Positions 1 to 10,340 of a DNA stretch of 64,000 nt are shown here, piece after piece (position 1 is the stretch's first letter; each line of letters opens with the position of its first letter). The position numbers and the translations under genes were made by a program. The notes below the pieces were generated by a model. The model was given only the letters and a program-made list of their open reading frames with translations. It was not told where the DNA came from and ran no database searches. Source of the stretch: Aldrovandia affinis (Eukaryota > Chordata > Actinopteri > Notacanthiformes > Halosauridae); assembly GCA_029706075.1 (NCBI GenBank), contig JAINUG010000007.1, forward strand, positions 7,813,501 through 7,877,500. Reading direction: 5' to 3'.

Positions 1-325
1 TTTTTGTCTGGATTTTTTGAGTTAATACCAAAGTCTGGTGCAAATTTCACTTGAATAGGCTCATTGGAAATACATTTACTGGACAAAATGTTGATGTGTT
101 CCATACTTATTTCCCCCCATTGTACGCCATTGTTTTCTAAATTTGTTTCTATCACAGTCCCCTCTTAGGTCTGTATCTCTCTCTCTCTCCTTAAATTGAT
201 GCCGGGCTAAAAGCTCCAGGGCTTCTGATATATTTCAAAATGATCTGGGAATCAATCTCACATGAAACCTAAGGAACACATCTACTGTAATTGAGCAATA
301 AGTATCATTCCTGTCAGCGGCCTAC

Positions 326-476
326 CTCTGAGCAGAAGCCTGGGGCTGTTTCCCTTTGCGTCTCCTCAGTGGGGCTACTGTCAGCTGGACTCTCTCCCCC
401 TGGGCCCCAGCAGGCTCCACAGGGGTATCTGTGGGCCCCGCTGCTTGATTCTGATTGATGTCACTGACACTGTATC
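326..476 (-). CDS. Candidate host-gene internal exon (151 bp)
   Basis: On the minus strand a pyrimidine-rich acceptor (ctctctccctaggtttcag) precedes a 151-bp segment followed by a gtaggc donor. Only one frame is open. It begins after two bases (intron phase 1), reads YSVSDINQNQAAGPTDTPVE at its start, continues through a Pro/Ala-rich stretch and ends in a basic RRRKGKQPQ cluster. It looks like a disordered linker or tail; no family is recognised. Its phase is compatible with the 32-bp candidate at 40997-41028 upstream on the same strand. It lies outside all transposon copies I recognise. Splice-site and open-frame evidence only; a chance match remains possible. Confidence 0.45.
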
Positions 477-1381
477 CTGAAACCTAGGGAGAGAGTAGTC
501 ACAACAAGTAATAGTCATTTTCTTGTAGTCACAACAAATTCATTAGAACTATTATACATTTATTAACATTAACATTTATTTATTTGTCAGGGACATAGCA
601 TAAAAAACATTGGTACAATGCTAAAAAAAGTGTAAAAAACTGGCCTATCATAATCTTATTAGATCTGCCTGCATGGGATGGTTTGTTGATAACCCAGTCC
701 CTTGTCCATGTGGCATATGACCCCATTTCCCACACAGGCAAGACAGTGTGCCATAACAGCTTGTGAAAGAAATAAGAGATACAGAGGCTCCAGTGTTCAG
801 AGGCACCCGGCTCTTAGGGTCCAGTTGTGCACACTGTTTTTCCTCCCTATTAAATGTTCCCACTCTTTCCTCGTGTGTCAGGCTCAAACACCAAGCTGTA
901 ATTGGCTGTAAGTTGTGGTTCCTTCTTGCGACTGTATTTGTGAGAGCCATGTGTGGCCCGCCTGTACCACTCTTAGCAGACCTCTGGGGTCACACTGACG
1001 TCTGCCTCCTGCTGCCCCGCTGCCTGCACCCCCTGGTGGCTGTGGGCCGTCTCACTCACATGCAGACCCCCCAAGGAGGTTTTTAAAAATAACAAATGTT
1101 ATTTAAACAGATGTTATTTAAAGTTTTTAAAATAACAGATGAAAGTAGTAGCATCTATATTATAGGCTATGGTCATTTCATCCACAGACTGGTTTGGCAG
1201 AGAACTTTTGTAATTGGTGAAGAATTAGCCTAGCGATGTTTCTGCAATCGACTATGTTCTACATTTGTGATGTTGTATTGTATACCATTATTTGATACAT
1301 TCACAAATACGTTCACATATATTCCTGAGTTTGTGAAATTCAGAGCATAAAGAACAAATAGCATAATATCAAATATCGTTT
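477..1381. other. No gene recognised; probable old repeat remnants
   Basis: This stretch has AT-rich ends around a moderately GC-rich centre (about 660-1080). Short open frames on both strands show no recognisable domain or codon pattern. The 555-640 part (tttatttatttgtcaggg and following) looks like the antisense 3' end of a LINE, but I cannot name the family. Confidence 0.4.
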
Positions 1382-2040
1382 GCGCTCACAAGGGGGATGC
1401 GACAGGATTGCCCTCCCTTGCCATTGCTCTTTGTATTGCCAATAGAACCATTTGCCCTTGCTATGAGGGGCCATCCAAATATTACCAGTGTCATGATTAA
1501 TGGTTTTGAGAATAGACTTGCACTGTATGCTGATGATATTGTGCTAATTTTGTCAAATTTAGAACACTCTCGTCAATCTTTTAGAACATTTGGAACCTTA
1601 TCTGGGTATAACGTTAAAGACACAAAATGTACAATCCTTTAAAGGAATCAGAGAGACTCAACCCCCCACTTAGAACACTTTAGAGAGTTTCACTTATGTA
1701 GGCATAAAGATTCCCTCAGATATACATGACATAATTCCAACAAATTATAACCCGATTATTGCTTCTGTGACTGACACTATTAATAGATGGACAGCTCTGC
1801 CCATTTCGATGATTGAACGTATTAACATAATAAAAATTAATATTCTCCAAAAATGTCTTTACCTCTTCCAGTCTATATCCTTAAGTATGGCATGAGTTAC
1901 AAAAATACCTGGGTGTAACCTCAAAATGATCTCCATTTACGCCAATCTGGGTAACAAAAACTTTACACCAGGAGCTAAATTATGGGCAAATAAATAGGTC
2001 AATTTTACATCCCACCAAAACATTTTTTTAAATTTCTACA
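1382..2040 (+). pseudogene. L1-like LINE ORF2 fragment (reverse transcriptase)
   Basis: Translation gives RQDCPPLPLLF, then LALYADDIVLILSN, carrying the YADD catalytic box of L1-type reverse transcriptase. In other frames it continues with the post-RT motif RWTALPISMIERINIIKIN (about 1790-1850), characteristic of L1 ORF2 in fish. The reading frame is broken by stops after about 1640, and both ends of the element are missing. The same family occurs at 6339-6430, 8030-8500 (plus) and 39165-40030 (minus). It is a dead 5'- and 3'-truncated copy. Confidence 0.8.
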
Positions 2041-2230
2041 AAAATAAATAAATGTGCCCGCACATACCGCCCGTATGTGCCCGCCCGTATGTGCCCGCAC
2101 CCCATAACAGTCTGCTTTCTCCCATTCAGAAGGCGCTTCCAGTGTCGCACCCTCCCGCGACAACGGAATCTCTCCAACCTCTCCTACCCCCCCTGACCCT
2201 TTGTGACAGCTTCACAATCTAAGGGGGGCT

Positions 2231-3004
2231 ATGGAACTGTCGGTCTGCCGCACAGAAGGCCGACTTCATTTCTGCTTATGCCTCCCTCTTGTCCCTCCAG
2301 TTTCTTGCCCTCACGAGACCTGGATCAGCCCTGACAACTCCGCTACTCCTGCTGCCCTCTCGTCCGCCTACTCCTTCTCCCACACCCCCCGGCCATCCGG
2401 CCGTGGTGGTGGTACAGGTTTGCTTATCTCTCCCACATGGAAGTTCTCAGTCATTCCCCTCTCCAACCTGTCTATATCCTCTTTTGAATACCACCCTGTC
2501 TCCATCACCTATCCTACTAAACTCTTTATTGTTGTTGTTTATTGTCCACCAGGGCCTCTGGGATGCTTCCTCGACGAGCTAGACACCCTGCTCAGCTCCT
2601 TCCCTGAAGACGGCACCCCGCTGATCCTCCTGGGAGACTTCAACATCCACCTAGAGGCCCCCCAGTCTGCTGCGTTCCTACCACTACTCCACTCCTTTGA
2701 CCTCTCCCTGCAACACTCCCCCCCAACCCACAAGGCAGGCAACCTCCTAGACCTGATCTTCCTGAGGAACTGCCCCTGCTCCAATCTCACAGTTACCCCC
2801 TTGCATACATCTGATCACCATTTCATTTCCTTCTCCCTCTCCCTTGCCCCCCATTCTCCCTCCCCTCCTCCAACACCCACTATCACTGCCCGTCGTAACC
2901 TTCACTCCCTCTCACCCTCTTCCCTCGCTCCCATTGTCACTGCTTCCCTCCCCCCCTTAAAGCATTGTCTAGACTCCCCACTGACACTGCTTCCTCCACC
3001 CTAA
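2231..3004 (+). pseudogene. L2 copy A endonuclease domain
   Basis: The 257-codon frame carries endonuclease landmarks in order: ETWISP, the glycine-rich GRGGGTGLL, YCPPGPLG, LLGDFNIHLE (metal-binding Asp/Asn) and HTSDHHF (catalytic SDH). These match exonuclease-endonuclease-phosphatase domains of L2/CR1/jockey LINEs, which nick the target DNA to prime reverse transcription. The usual N-terminal N/E motif region is partly out of frame, so the start codon here is not the ancestral one. The frame terminates before the RT and the linker continues in another frame (about 3078-3551), which includes an 18-19 bp duplicated Pro/Ser-coding repeat near 3385-3440. Confidence 0.8.
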
Positions 3005-3576
3005 TCTGTCCTCTGCACTTGACTCTCTCTGCCCTCTTCTCCCCAGACGTGCACGCTCATCCCCTCCTAGTCCCTGGATGTCTGACACCCTGCTCACCTC
3101 CCGGGTCAGCCTCCGTGCTGCTGAGAGGAAGTGGGCGAAATCCAGGCACCCATCCGACCTTTCATCCTATCAGTCTCTCCTGTCTGTGTTTTCTTCTGCC
3201 GTCACTGCCGCTAAGGCAAACTTCTATCAAACTAAAATTCAAAACTCTATCTCTAAACCTCGTCAACTGTTCTCTATTTTCTCCTCTCTCCTCAGCACAC
3301 CTCCTCCCCCACCTCAGTCCCCCTTCACTGCAGATGACTTTGCTGTTTTCTTTGAGGAGAAAATTGCAGACATCCGCAGCTCCTTTGTGCCCTCCACTCC
3401 CTCCCCTCCCTCTGTGCCCTCCACTCCCTCCCCTCCCTCTGTGACCTCCCCCTGCTTTCCCTCTTTTTCTCCCCTCTCAGACTCTGATATTTCCCACCTC
3501 TTGTGCCCTCGACCCTATCCCTTCATCCCTCCTCCAGGCTATCACACCTGACATCCTCCCATTTGTCACCTCCCTT

Positions 3577-4917
3577 GTGAACTCCTCCCTGTCTTCTGGT
3601 TGTTTCCCCTTGCCCTTCAAAAGGGCCCATATCACCCCTCTGCTGAAAAAACCCACTCTAGACCCCTCAGTCATCCAGAATTATCGCCCAGTATCCCTCC
3701 TCCCCTTCCTGTCTAAAACCCTCGAAAGAGCGGTATCTAACCAACTCTCTGCTTTCCTCACAGAAATTAACCTGCTGGACCCCCACCAGTCCGGCTTCAG
3801 ACCTGGCCACTCGACAGAAACTGCTCTCCTCTTGGTCAATGAGGCACTTCACACCGCACGAGCAGCCTCCCTCTCCTCCATTCTGATCCTGCTTGATCTC
3901 TCAGCTGCCTTCGACACTGTGGAGCACTCCATCCTCCTGTCCTCCCTGGCAGCAACAGGGATCTGTGGTACAGCCCTCGCCTGGATCGATTCCTACCTCT
4001 CCGGTCGCCTCGCTCCCTCCCCACCAGGGTTTCACAGGGCTCAGTCCTCGGTCCCCTTCTCTTCTCCCTGTACACCCGCTCCCTTGGCTCTGTAATCTCT
4101 GCCCATGGCTTATCTTACCATTGTTATGCTGATGACACTCAACTCTTTCTCTCCTTCTCCCCATCAGACACTCAGGTCTCTACCCGCATCTCCGCTTGCC
4201 TGAGGGACATTCAGAGCTGGATGGACAGTCACCACCTAAAGCTCAACCCAGGTAAAATAGAACTAATCTTCATTCCTGCCCTAAACTCTCCCCACCTTGA
4301 TTTCTCTAGGTGACACCTTGGTGACATCATCACCCTGCGCGAAGAATCTCGGTGTGGTGATGGACAACAGGCTGTCCCTATCAATTAACATTGCAGCGGT
4401 AAGCCGGGCGTGCAGATTCTTCCTGTATAACATCAGGAGAATCCATCCCTTCCTTACCACGTACTCTACCCAGCTCCTGGTCCAAGCAATGGTACTGTCC
4501 CACTTGGACTACTGCAACTCGCTCCTGGCTGGCTGCCCCGCATCTGCCATCAGACTCCTGCAACTCATCCAGATCGCTGCAGCCCATCTGGTCTACAACC
4601 TTCCTAGACACTCCCATGTCACCCCCCTGCTCACTACCCTCCACTGGCTGCCTGTTATAGCTCGCATCAAATTCAAGACATTAGTCCTAGCATACCAGGC
4701 AGTCAAGGGATCAGCCCCAACATACCTCCTCAAGATCTTCAAACCCTACACACCTGCCAGACCACTCTGTTCTGCTACCTCAGGACGCCTAGCACCTCCC
4801 CCCCTCCGCACCTGCGCTTCCCGGTCACGTCTCCTGTCGGTTCTGGCTCCACGATGGAGGAATGACCTTCCTGTGGAAGTCAGAACAGCTGAGACCCTGG
4901 CCACCTTCAAGCGATGA
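3577..4917 (+). pseudogene. L2 copy A reverse transcriptase (frameshifted)
   Basis: Segments in two frames reconstitute the order of an L2 RT without being contiguous. NYRPVSLLPFLSKTLE and HQSGFRPGHSTETALL precede LLDLSAAFDTVEH with the first catalytic Asp (about 3890). A frameshift follows near 4010-4095. YADDTQLF is in frame at about 4123-4146. The C-terminal part (4297-4917) contains LDYCNSLLAG and LHWLPV, typical of the clade. The frameshift, and the loss of sequence between the SGR and GSVL-equivalent blocks, indicate an inactive copy. Confidence 0.8.
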
Positions 4918-5210
4918 CTGAAGACTCACCTCTTCAGGGTGCACCTCTCCCCGTAGTCCGGTTTTTTGTTAACTTAGGGACATAGTTGCTCAGTATTACA
5001 CATGTCTGCTTGTTTATGTATTGTATTAGGCTTAGGCATTATTTTCTGCATTGATTACTTTATTGCTACCTTTGAATTGTGGCTACAGATTTAGCTACAG
5101 GGTCCTAGTTGAACTATGTGGTTGCTCCTAGCACCTAGGAACTGTACTTCCCACTAGGGTGGCTTTCAGCTAAACTGTTCTTGACTACGGTTAACACTTT
5201 GTTGTATGTC

Positions 5211-5270
5211 GCTCTGGATAAGAGCATCTGCCAAATGCCTGTAATGTAATGTAATGTAATGTAATGTAAT
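5211..5270 (+). repeat. L2 3' recognition hairpin and TGTAA tail
   Basis: GCTCT-GGATA-AGAGC forms a perfect 5-bp stem with a GGATA loop (5211-5225), followed by a conserved single-stranded segment and (TGTAA)n at 5240-5270. In eel UnaL2 such a stem-loop and pentamer tail are what the RT recognises to start target-primed reverse transcription. Here it marks the true 3' end of copy A. Confidence 0.85.
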
Positions 5271-5331
5271 CTCGTAAACAATCAGCGGTATCTATATAAG
5301 CAGCCTTCCAATTATCCAGACTAGAACCACC

Positions 5332-5684
5332 ATGGCTGAAAATAAACGCAAACGCAAACCAAACTGGACGAAAGACTGCTGGCCGAACAAGTGAATGAAA
5401 GAAAATAAATAATCAAAGGAAAATTCAGAAGTGGCATAACCACCAAAACCAAAAAAGAAGCATGGGAAAGCATTCGCATGGAAATAAACTCGGCTTACCC
5501 ACTCCTCCAGAGAACCACTGATGAATGCGAGAAGCGGTGGTTCTCTCTGCAGTCTCATGCGAGGCAAGAGATTGCAGAATACAAGCGACAAACAGCTGCC
5601 ACGGGTAATACGACATTAGGCCAATCATCCACAACTAGGGCCTACACTATATACTACACCACAATGTTTTATTCTATCATTTAA
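5332..5684 (+). pseudogene. Harbinger Myb/SANT-like protein, frameshifted
   Basis: The ATG at 5332 sits in a strong Kozak context (accaccatgg) and encodes MAENKRKRKPNWT, a basic N-terminus leading into a Myb/SANT-like domain. The frame breaks after about 20 codons. The remaining helices continue in another frame (from 5478 upstream and on): EAWESIRMEINSAYP and TTDECEKRWFSLQSHARQE, with the conserved spaced Trp residues. In Harbinger elements this protein binds the termini and helps import the transposase into the nucleus. This copy cannot make the intact protein. Confidence 0.75.
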
Positions 5685-5745
5685 TGCATTCAGCCTATAT
5701 ACAAAAATGAACATATGTTAATCTCGCTAAACATGTCACCGAAGA

Positions 5746-6102
5746 TCATGTAATCTGTAATACATCATATTTAATGTATTCATTAGGAGGAGGCACAGCA
5801 CCCAAGGAACTGTCGCCAACTGCCTCAGTGGTGTACAGTATCATTGGGTACTCTGACACCAGCATAACGGGGCTGCATAGCTGCATTTTCCCTGTGGCCA
5901 AGTAGCATAGAGTTGTCAACACCTTGATCTCTGCTGTTATCGGGTTGTTTCTGTTTGTTGGTGACGTGATTGCACCTCTGACTAGCTCTACTACTATCAT
6001 AATACCCTCGCGATTGAGGCGGTACCTTTTTATGAGCTCTGTATTATTCAATATCTCCAAAGTGTTGAAGCGATTGCGACGACGATTGCCGGCAGCAGCC
6101 AT
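5746..6102 (-). pseudogene. HARBI1-like transposase N-terminal fragment
   Basis: The 118-codon minus-strand frame begins MAAAGNRRRNRF and contains ELIKRYRLNREGIMIVVEL followed by LTTLCYLATGKMQ. This is the N-terminal helical region of PIF/Harbinger transposases, and the ancestor of vertebrate HARBI1. Family members run about 350 residues with three DDE acidic residues downstream. Here the frame ends before any of them, so this is a truncated, catalytically dead remnant. It lies tail-to-tail with the Myb-like remnant. Confidence 0.75.
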
Positions 6103-6338
6103 TTTCGGATCACTGTGAGTAGGTCTTTAACGACTTAGAAGTCCTCTTGACTGCTTCTAACTTCTCCTGGACTTAGGAGCTGTTTTAGCTCTCAAACCCT
6201 TTGTGAAATACTCTTATCCAAAAAAAATTGGAGTCCTAAATTTATGAGTGACACGCCCATTATTTTTCGGAGTTAGGCCTAAATTGACGAGTTAGGACCA
6301 ACTTTTACCCTTAAAATGCTTTGTGAATACCGACCCAG

Positions 6339-6430
6339 GTTTCCATGTTTTATAAAACAATTCTTGCCAAAGTGCAAGAAATCTCTGAAGCCAAAAGAAT
6401 AGCATGGACTGAAGACCTAAATGGATAATG
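6339..6430 (+). pseudogene. L1-like ORF2 fragment, left of Tc1-A
   Basis: Translation gives MFYKTILAKVQEISEAKRIA then WTEDLN, the region that precedes the C-terminal zinc-knuckle-like part of L1 ORF2. The matching downstream part of ORF2 resumes at about 8030, beyond Tc1-A. The L1 copy therefore existed first and was split by the DNA transposon. Confidence 0.65.
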
Positions 6431-6603
6431 AGGATATACACTACCAGTCAAAATTTAAAAAGCTGTCAATGGAATAAAGAAATTTGGTTCTCAACTACAG
6501 GTGATAAATACAAGGTTCAAACTATTCCAACATAAATGGATAATGAGGATATACACTACCAGTCAAAAGTTTTAGAACATCCCAATTTTTCAAGAAGGCT
6601 AAG

Positions 6604-7498
6604 GTGTCAGTGAGTACAGTTTCCTACACCATCAAAAGGCACTTGGAAACTGGAGGAAACTCTGACAGGAAGAAGTCTGGCAGACCCAAAGCCACAACAA
6701 AATCAGAAGACAAGTTTCTGAGAGTCAACAGCTTGTGTGATAGTCAAGCACAGCTTAACACTGTTGAAGTAAGGAAGTCTCCGTTTAAACTGTGAAGAGA
6801 AGACTTTGAGCCGCAGGTTTGACAGGTCGAATGGCAGTAAGAAAGCCATTGCTAAGATGGCAAAATAAGAAAAAGAGGCTTGCCTGGGCCATGAGGCACC
6901 ACCAGTGGACTACTGAAGACTGGAAGGTCTTATGGACCGATGAATCAAAATGTGAAATCTTTGGTTCATCACACAGGGTTTTTGTATGCCGTTGAGTAGG
7001 CAAAAGGATGGTTCCTCAGTGTGTGACACCAACTGTTAAACATGGAGGAGGAAGCGTGATGGTCTGGGACTCTTTTGCTGAATCCAGAGTCGGCGACTTT
7101 CATAGAATGACTGGTACCCTGAACCAAAAGGGCTACCACAGCATTTTGCAGCACCATGCTGCAGGAAGTAGTATATTGCACCCTCTGGTCTACGCCTAGT
7201 TGGTCAGGGGTTCATCCTACAGTAAGATAATGACCCAAAACATACCTCCGGGCTATGTCAGAACTACCTTCAAAGAAAAGAACAAGACGGTAGGCTTCAA
7301 ATCATGGAATGGCCAGCACAATCTCCAGACTTAAACCCCATTGAGCTGGTTTGGGATCAACTGCAACACATTCTTATGCAACAGTGTTGGGAAGAACTTT
7401 CCGAACAATATTTGATTTCCATTGTAGAAAGAATGCCACGAGTCTGTTTGGCTGTTATATCTGCAAAAGGTGGCTACTTTGATGAGTCAAAAATGTAG
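6604..7498 (+). pseudogene. Tc1-A transposase pseudogene
   Basis: Pieces in different frames follow Tc1 order. The DNA-binding N-terminus includes SVSTVSYTIKRHLETGG and SGRPKATTKSEDK. The catalytic core includes WTDESK (first Asp), VKHGGGSVMVW, NDPKHT (second Asp region) and [12 protein letters not shown] (Glu). The C-terminus is SEQYLISIVERMPRVC. Stops interrupt the N-terminus (6795) and the middle (about 6995, 7198). All three acidic positions seem represented, but no continuous protein can be made. Confidence 0.8.
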
Positions 7499-7616
7499 AT
7501 TGCATTTTGTTAAACAAAATGATTCCATGATTTCTTTTTTATCTCCAATTGTTTATTTGTTCTATGCTTTAATTTCAGAGTACATTGAAACATTAAACTC
7601 TGTCAATTTCAAATTG

Positions 7617-7970
7617 AGGCCTCGTGGTCTAGTGGTTTCAACATCCAACGCTGGCCACGGTGACCAGGGTTAGATTCCCCGACGCGCCAGATTTGGCTCT
7701 GGCTGGAAGTGCCACTGGGGGTGGCAATTGGCTGCCCGCCCCAGGGAGGGGGAGGGAAGCCGACAGGATGTTTGCTGCGCACAGGAGTGGCTCTGGGGTG
7801 CCGGAGTTATGATCGACGGCTTGGCGAGTGCCGTCTCGGAAGAGACGATGCTCCGCCTTCGACACTGCCAGTCACAGGGCTACAGCAGCAAACTCATAAT
7901 ATGAGGGGGGAATTGACATGAAAAATAGCAGGTGTAATTGGATACAAAATTGGGAGAAAAATCTGAAACA
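7617..7970 (+). mobile_element. tRNA-derived SINE A inside Tc1-A
   Basis: The head contains a polymerase III A box (tggtctagtggttt, 7625-7638) and B box (gggttagattcc, 7667-7678), spaced as in a tRNA. A GC-rich body follows, then an AT-rich tail ending ggatacaaaattgggag and aaatctgaaac. The same head and tail occur in reverse orientation at 42832-43171 inside the other Tc1 copy. It is not a functional tRNA gene because no cloverleaf continues after the B box. Confidence 0.75.
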
Positions 7971-8029
7971 AAATTTCCTTAAAACTGGTAAAATGGAGGA
8001 ACTTTTGACCGATGGTGTACATCACACCA

Positions 8030-8500
8030 TCATTGGTGCATCACTTCTAATATTCCAGATGTGTGTATTAAATGTACTTCTATGAAGGGGACCTTAATTG
8101 CTTTTGGGATTGCCCCAAGGTTCAGGATTTTGGAATGACGTAATAAATCTGATATCATGTGTCATTGTAAAAGAGTTACCTGAGTGCCCAAGAAAGTCCA
8201 GAAAGACCCAGTGTTAGCCATTGGTTAAATTAACTGTCACTTTGTTTGGCTCTGGAAAAACGTACCTTTGTGATTAAGGGAAATCCTAATGCACTTCAAA
8301 AGATTTGGGGTCCATTTATGCATTTTATGAAAAATGCTCAATTGGGTGTCATTTTCAAATGACACTTTCTAATGTTACCTGTAGCCTCTAGTTCTTTCAA
8401 TTGTGCATTCTCTACATCAAAGAACATGGGGAAACTATTTGCTAAGACTGTTTAAACCCCACACCTGCCATCCAGGGTAGCACAGTACATATTACAACAT
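8030..8500 (+). pseudogene. L1-like ORF2 C-terminal fragment, right of Tc1-A
   Basis: The translation contains CIKCTSMKGTLI and FWNDVINLISCVIVKELPEC, which is the C-terminal cysteine-containing region of fish L1 ORF2 (usual form KGTLIHCFWECPKVQ). Frameshifts are present. Together with 6339-6430 it forms one L1 copy interrupted by Tc1-A. The sequence from 8500 to about 8760 probably continues as its 3' UTR but has no further landmark. Confidence 0.65.
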
Positions 8501-8764
8501 AAACCCTTGGGAAGATTTAGCCATCTGCTCCAAACCTCCACTCCTGGTATGGACAGCCTCTAACCCTGTGTTCAAAGCCGAAAATGGTATTGCACCATTA
8601 GATTACCAACCAGCACTGAGCATTTTACAACAGATATGACTTAAACAATACACTGTAATGCTGTAATGAACTTGAGCTACAACTAAAAATGCAAGTATTT
8701 GTTGCCCTCAATCAATAACAGCAGAAACAATGGCTTTTTCGACCTGACTTAGTAGGTGACTTGA

Positions 8765-8910
8765 GTTTTATTGATTGATTGATTGAATTTATTAGAAAGA
8801 ATGTTAAAATACATATATAGCTTCACCCCATTTGGGCTGCGATACATCCATTAAAACCACTCTAATGAGGATAAAAATACAAAAAAGCCTTCCGGCTTAT
8901 TTCCATTGTG
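8765..8910 (-). mobile_element. 3' tail of an unclassified LINE (minus)
   Basis: ttttattgattgattgattg at 8767 onward, read on the minus strand, is a tetranucleotide (caat) tail following about 120 bp of 3' UTR-like sequence (cattaaaaccactc...). Such short tandem tails end many fish LINEs. No coding part is present. The segment 8911-9149 has no recognised content. Confidence 0.4.
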
Positions 8911-9149
8911 GTCCTTATTTATCTTCTGGTTTCAATAGTGGACTGAAAACTTCCAACAGGGCTTCAACACTGCAGCTGTGTCCAACATCAGCTCAAATAT
9001 GAAAGGTTTGTGTGCATAAGAGGGGACTGTATGGGATGTAGGCACCTTTTCTGTATGTTTAGCGTGAGGGCCTCTGTGGGTGTGCCATCGCTGGCCATCA
9101 ATGTGGTGCCTGTGAGGAGACTGCCAGGCAGAGCTGTGGCAAGGCACGG

Positions 9150-9803
9150 CTAACCCCGCATTCTAACAGGGGGCGATACTAGGCAAATAAATCTAGCGTG
9201 GGCGTTCCCCACGCTTGAATGGCTTCCTCAAAAATGCTTCCGACGTGCTTACAAATTTTTTGCATGGTAAACGAATAGTTCATCATAGATTTTGAGAATC
9301 TTTATTATAAATATTAGTTGGCTAGCAGTATTGTTTCCTTCAATCATGAACCGCAAACTCAAACCCATTTACTTGCGCTGGAAACGGCTCGCAATTTGTC
9401 TCCGGTACGTTTTACCAACACAAACATTAAATAAGATGTATGTAGGCCATATAAGTTTAGCTAGCTATAAATATTCATGCTTTTAGGATTAAATAACGTA
9501 TGGCGGTACTGCAGACCGCTGTTATCAGTTTCTCCTCATTCATGTTGAAGTGTCGGAACTAGGAACCAAATTTCGGTGTTGTGTTGGTTCCGCGTGGAAG
9601 GTAAAAACAGCAACACATGAATTTGATTGGCTCTTACCGGGCGACATCGTCCGAAAGTTCAGAATTTTCAACTTTTCTGTGTCGCCGCCACGCCCACAAA
9701 TCGGCCAATCGGCCAATCACCGGAAGTCGCCCGCTCTCATAGACAATCAATGCATTTCGGGCAACTCGTTGCCGAATCGCCCCCTGTTAGAATCAGGGGT
9801 TAG
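9150..9803. mobile_element. MITE, 654 bp, with ~36-bp terminal inverted repeats
   Basis: The left end ctaaccccgcattctaacag plus ggggcgat is matched by the inverse of the right end, which also contains ctgttagaatcaggggttag. About 30 of 36 positions match. No transposase is encoded; open frames inside show no domain. The ends are consistent with a TA target duplication, but this is ambiguous because TA is part of the palindromic terminus. Class unknown. Confidence 0.7.
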
Positions 9804-10340
9804 GATCAACCCTGCCTATGATACCAGGGGAGAGGGGAAGGGAGGGAGGGAGATAGGGGATAAGAGAGAAGACCCAGATGAGTTAAAGGAAACAGAAAAT
9901 AAAACAAGATGTCACAAATCTCAGGGTCATCATGCTCCAGTAAACCTGGGACGTTAGCGGCCACAGAAAGTGAAACATTTCCCTCAACTTATTCCTCATT
10001 GGGTTGGGTCTGCTGTCCAAGTCACTGAGCTCCCATGTAACAAGAATGGGATATCACAGTTCAGCGCTGAGTGGGGGCAGACCAGCACTGTCTTAATTTG
10101 TCTTTTAGCATACTCTTATTTTACAGAGTGGTGATTTCCCAGCTATAACAGGCCACTGCTGAATATTAAGTGGGGTTTCATTGCTGGGGAGCTCTGAGGA
10201 ATGACAGAAGGGCACTACTGAGACATATTGGATAATGCACTAATATACTCCTATATAATCCCCACATGGGATTCTTAACCTTGAAGAGGTTAAATCTCAC
10301 ATTTGCTCACTGCCTCAAAAGGGAAAACATTCAGGGGTTC
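9804..10340. other. No gene seen
   Basis: Purine-rich at 9830-9900 (gggagaggggaagggaggg) and then ordinary AT-rich sequence. No splice-bounded open frame or transposon landmark was recognised. Confidence 0.4.

Larger units (their letters stand above)
2060..5272 (+). mobile_element. L2 (Una-type) LINE, copy A
   Basis: Non-LTR retrotransposon with a C-rich coding strand. It contains an apurinic-type endonuclease region (2231-3004), a linker, a reverse transcriptase (3577-4917), a 3' UTR, a GGATA-loop hairpin (5211-5225) and a tail of six TGTAA pentamers. Several stops and frameshifts make it non-autonomous. The 5' end is uncertain: sequence before 2231 still looks like L2 leader. The 3' end abuts a Harbinger remnant. 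Copy C (36598-39160) and solo tails at 19975, 40725 and 49775 belong to the same clade. Confidence 0.85.
5273..6338. mobile_element. PIF/Harbinger DNA transposon remnant
   Basis: Two convergent coding remnants, a Myb-like DNA-binding protein (plus) and a HARBI1-like transposase N-terminus (minus), are the hallmark pair of animal Harbinger elements. The right end (about 6290-6338) reads as a terminal sequence finishing in GCTTTGTGAATACCGACCC, matching the style of Harbinger termini in fish. No matching left terminus is visible, because the L2 copy A tail sits directly against it. The catalytic DDE part of the transposase is absent. Confidence 0.75.
6431..8022 (+). mobile_element. Tc1-like DNA transposon, copy A (with nested SINE)
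   Basis: The left terminal sequence tacactaccagtcaaaagtt begins at about 6552, with an earlier duplicated partial copy at about 6437. The right end near 7990-8018 (ggaacttttgaccgatggtgta) is its diverged inverted repeat. Between them lies a frameshifted Tc1 transposase (6604-7498) and a tRNA-derived SINE (7617-7970). The host sequence on both sides is the L1 fragment. Copy B of the same family lies at 42111-43278 on the opposite strand. Confidence 0.8.

Noticed and set aside
7617..7690. Possible tRNA genes here and at 24570-24630, 43110-43171 and 59299-59395
   Set aside because: A and B boxes are present, but the sequences continue into SINE bodies and lack a foldable acceptor stem.
9550..9957. 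A 135-codon plus-strand frame
   Set aside because: It crosses the right terminus of the MITE at 9803 and shows no domain.
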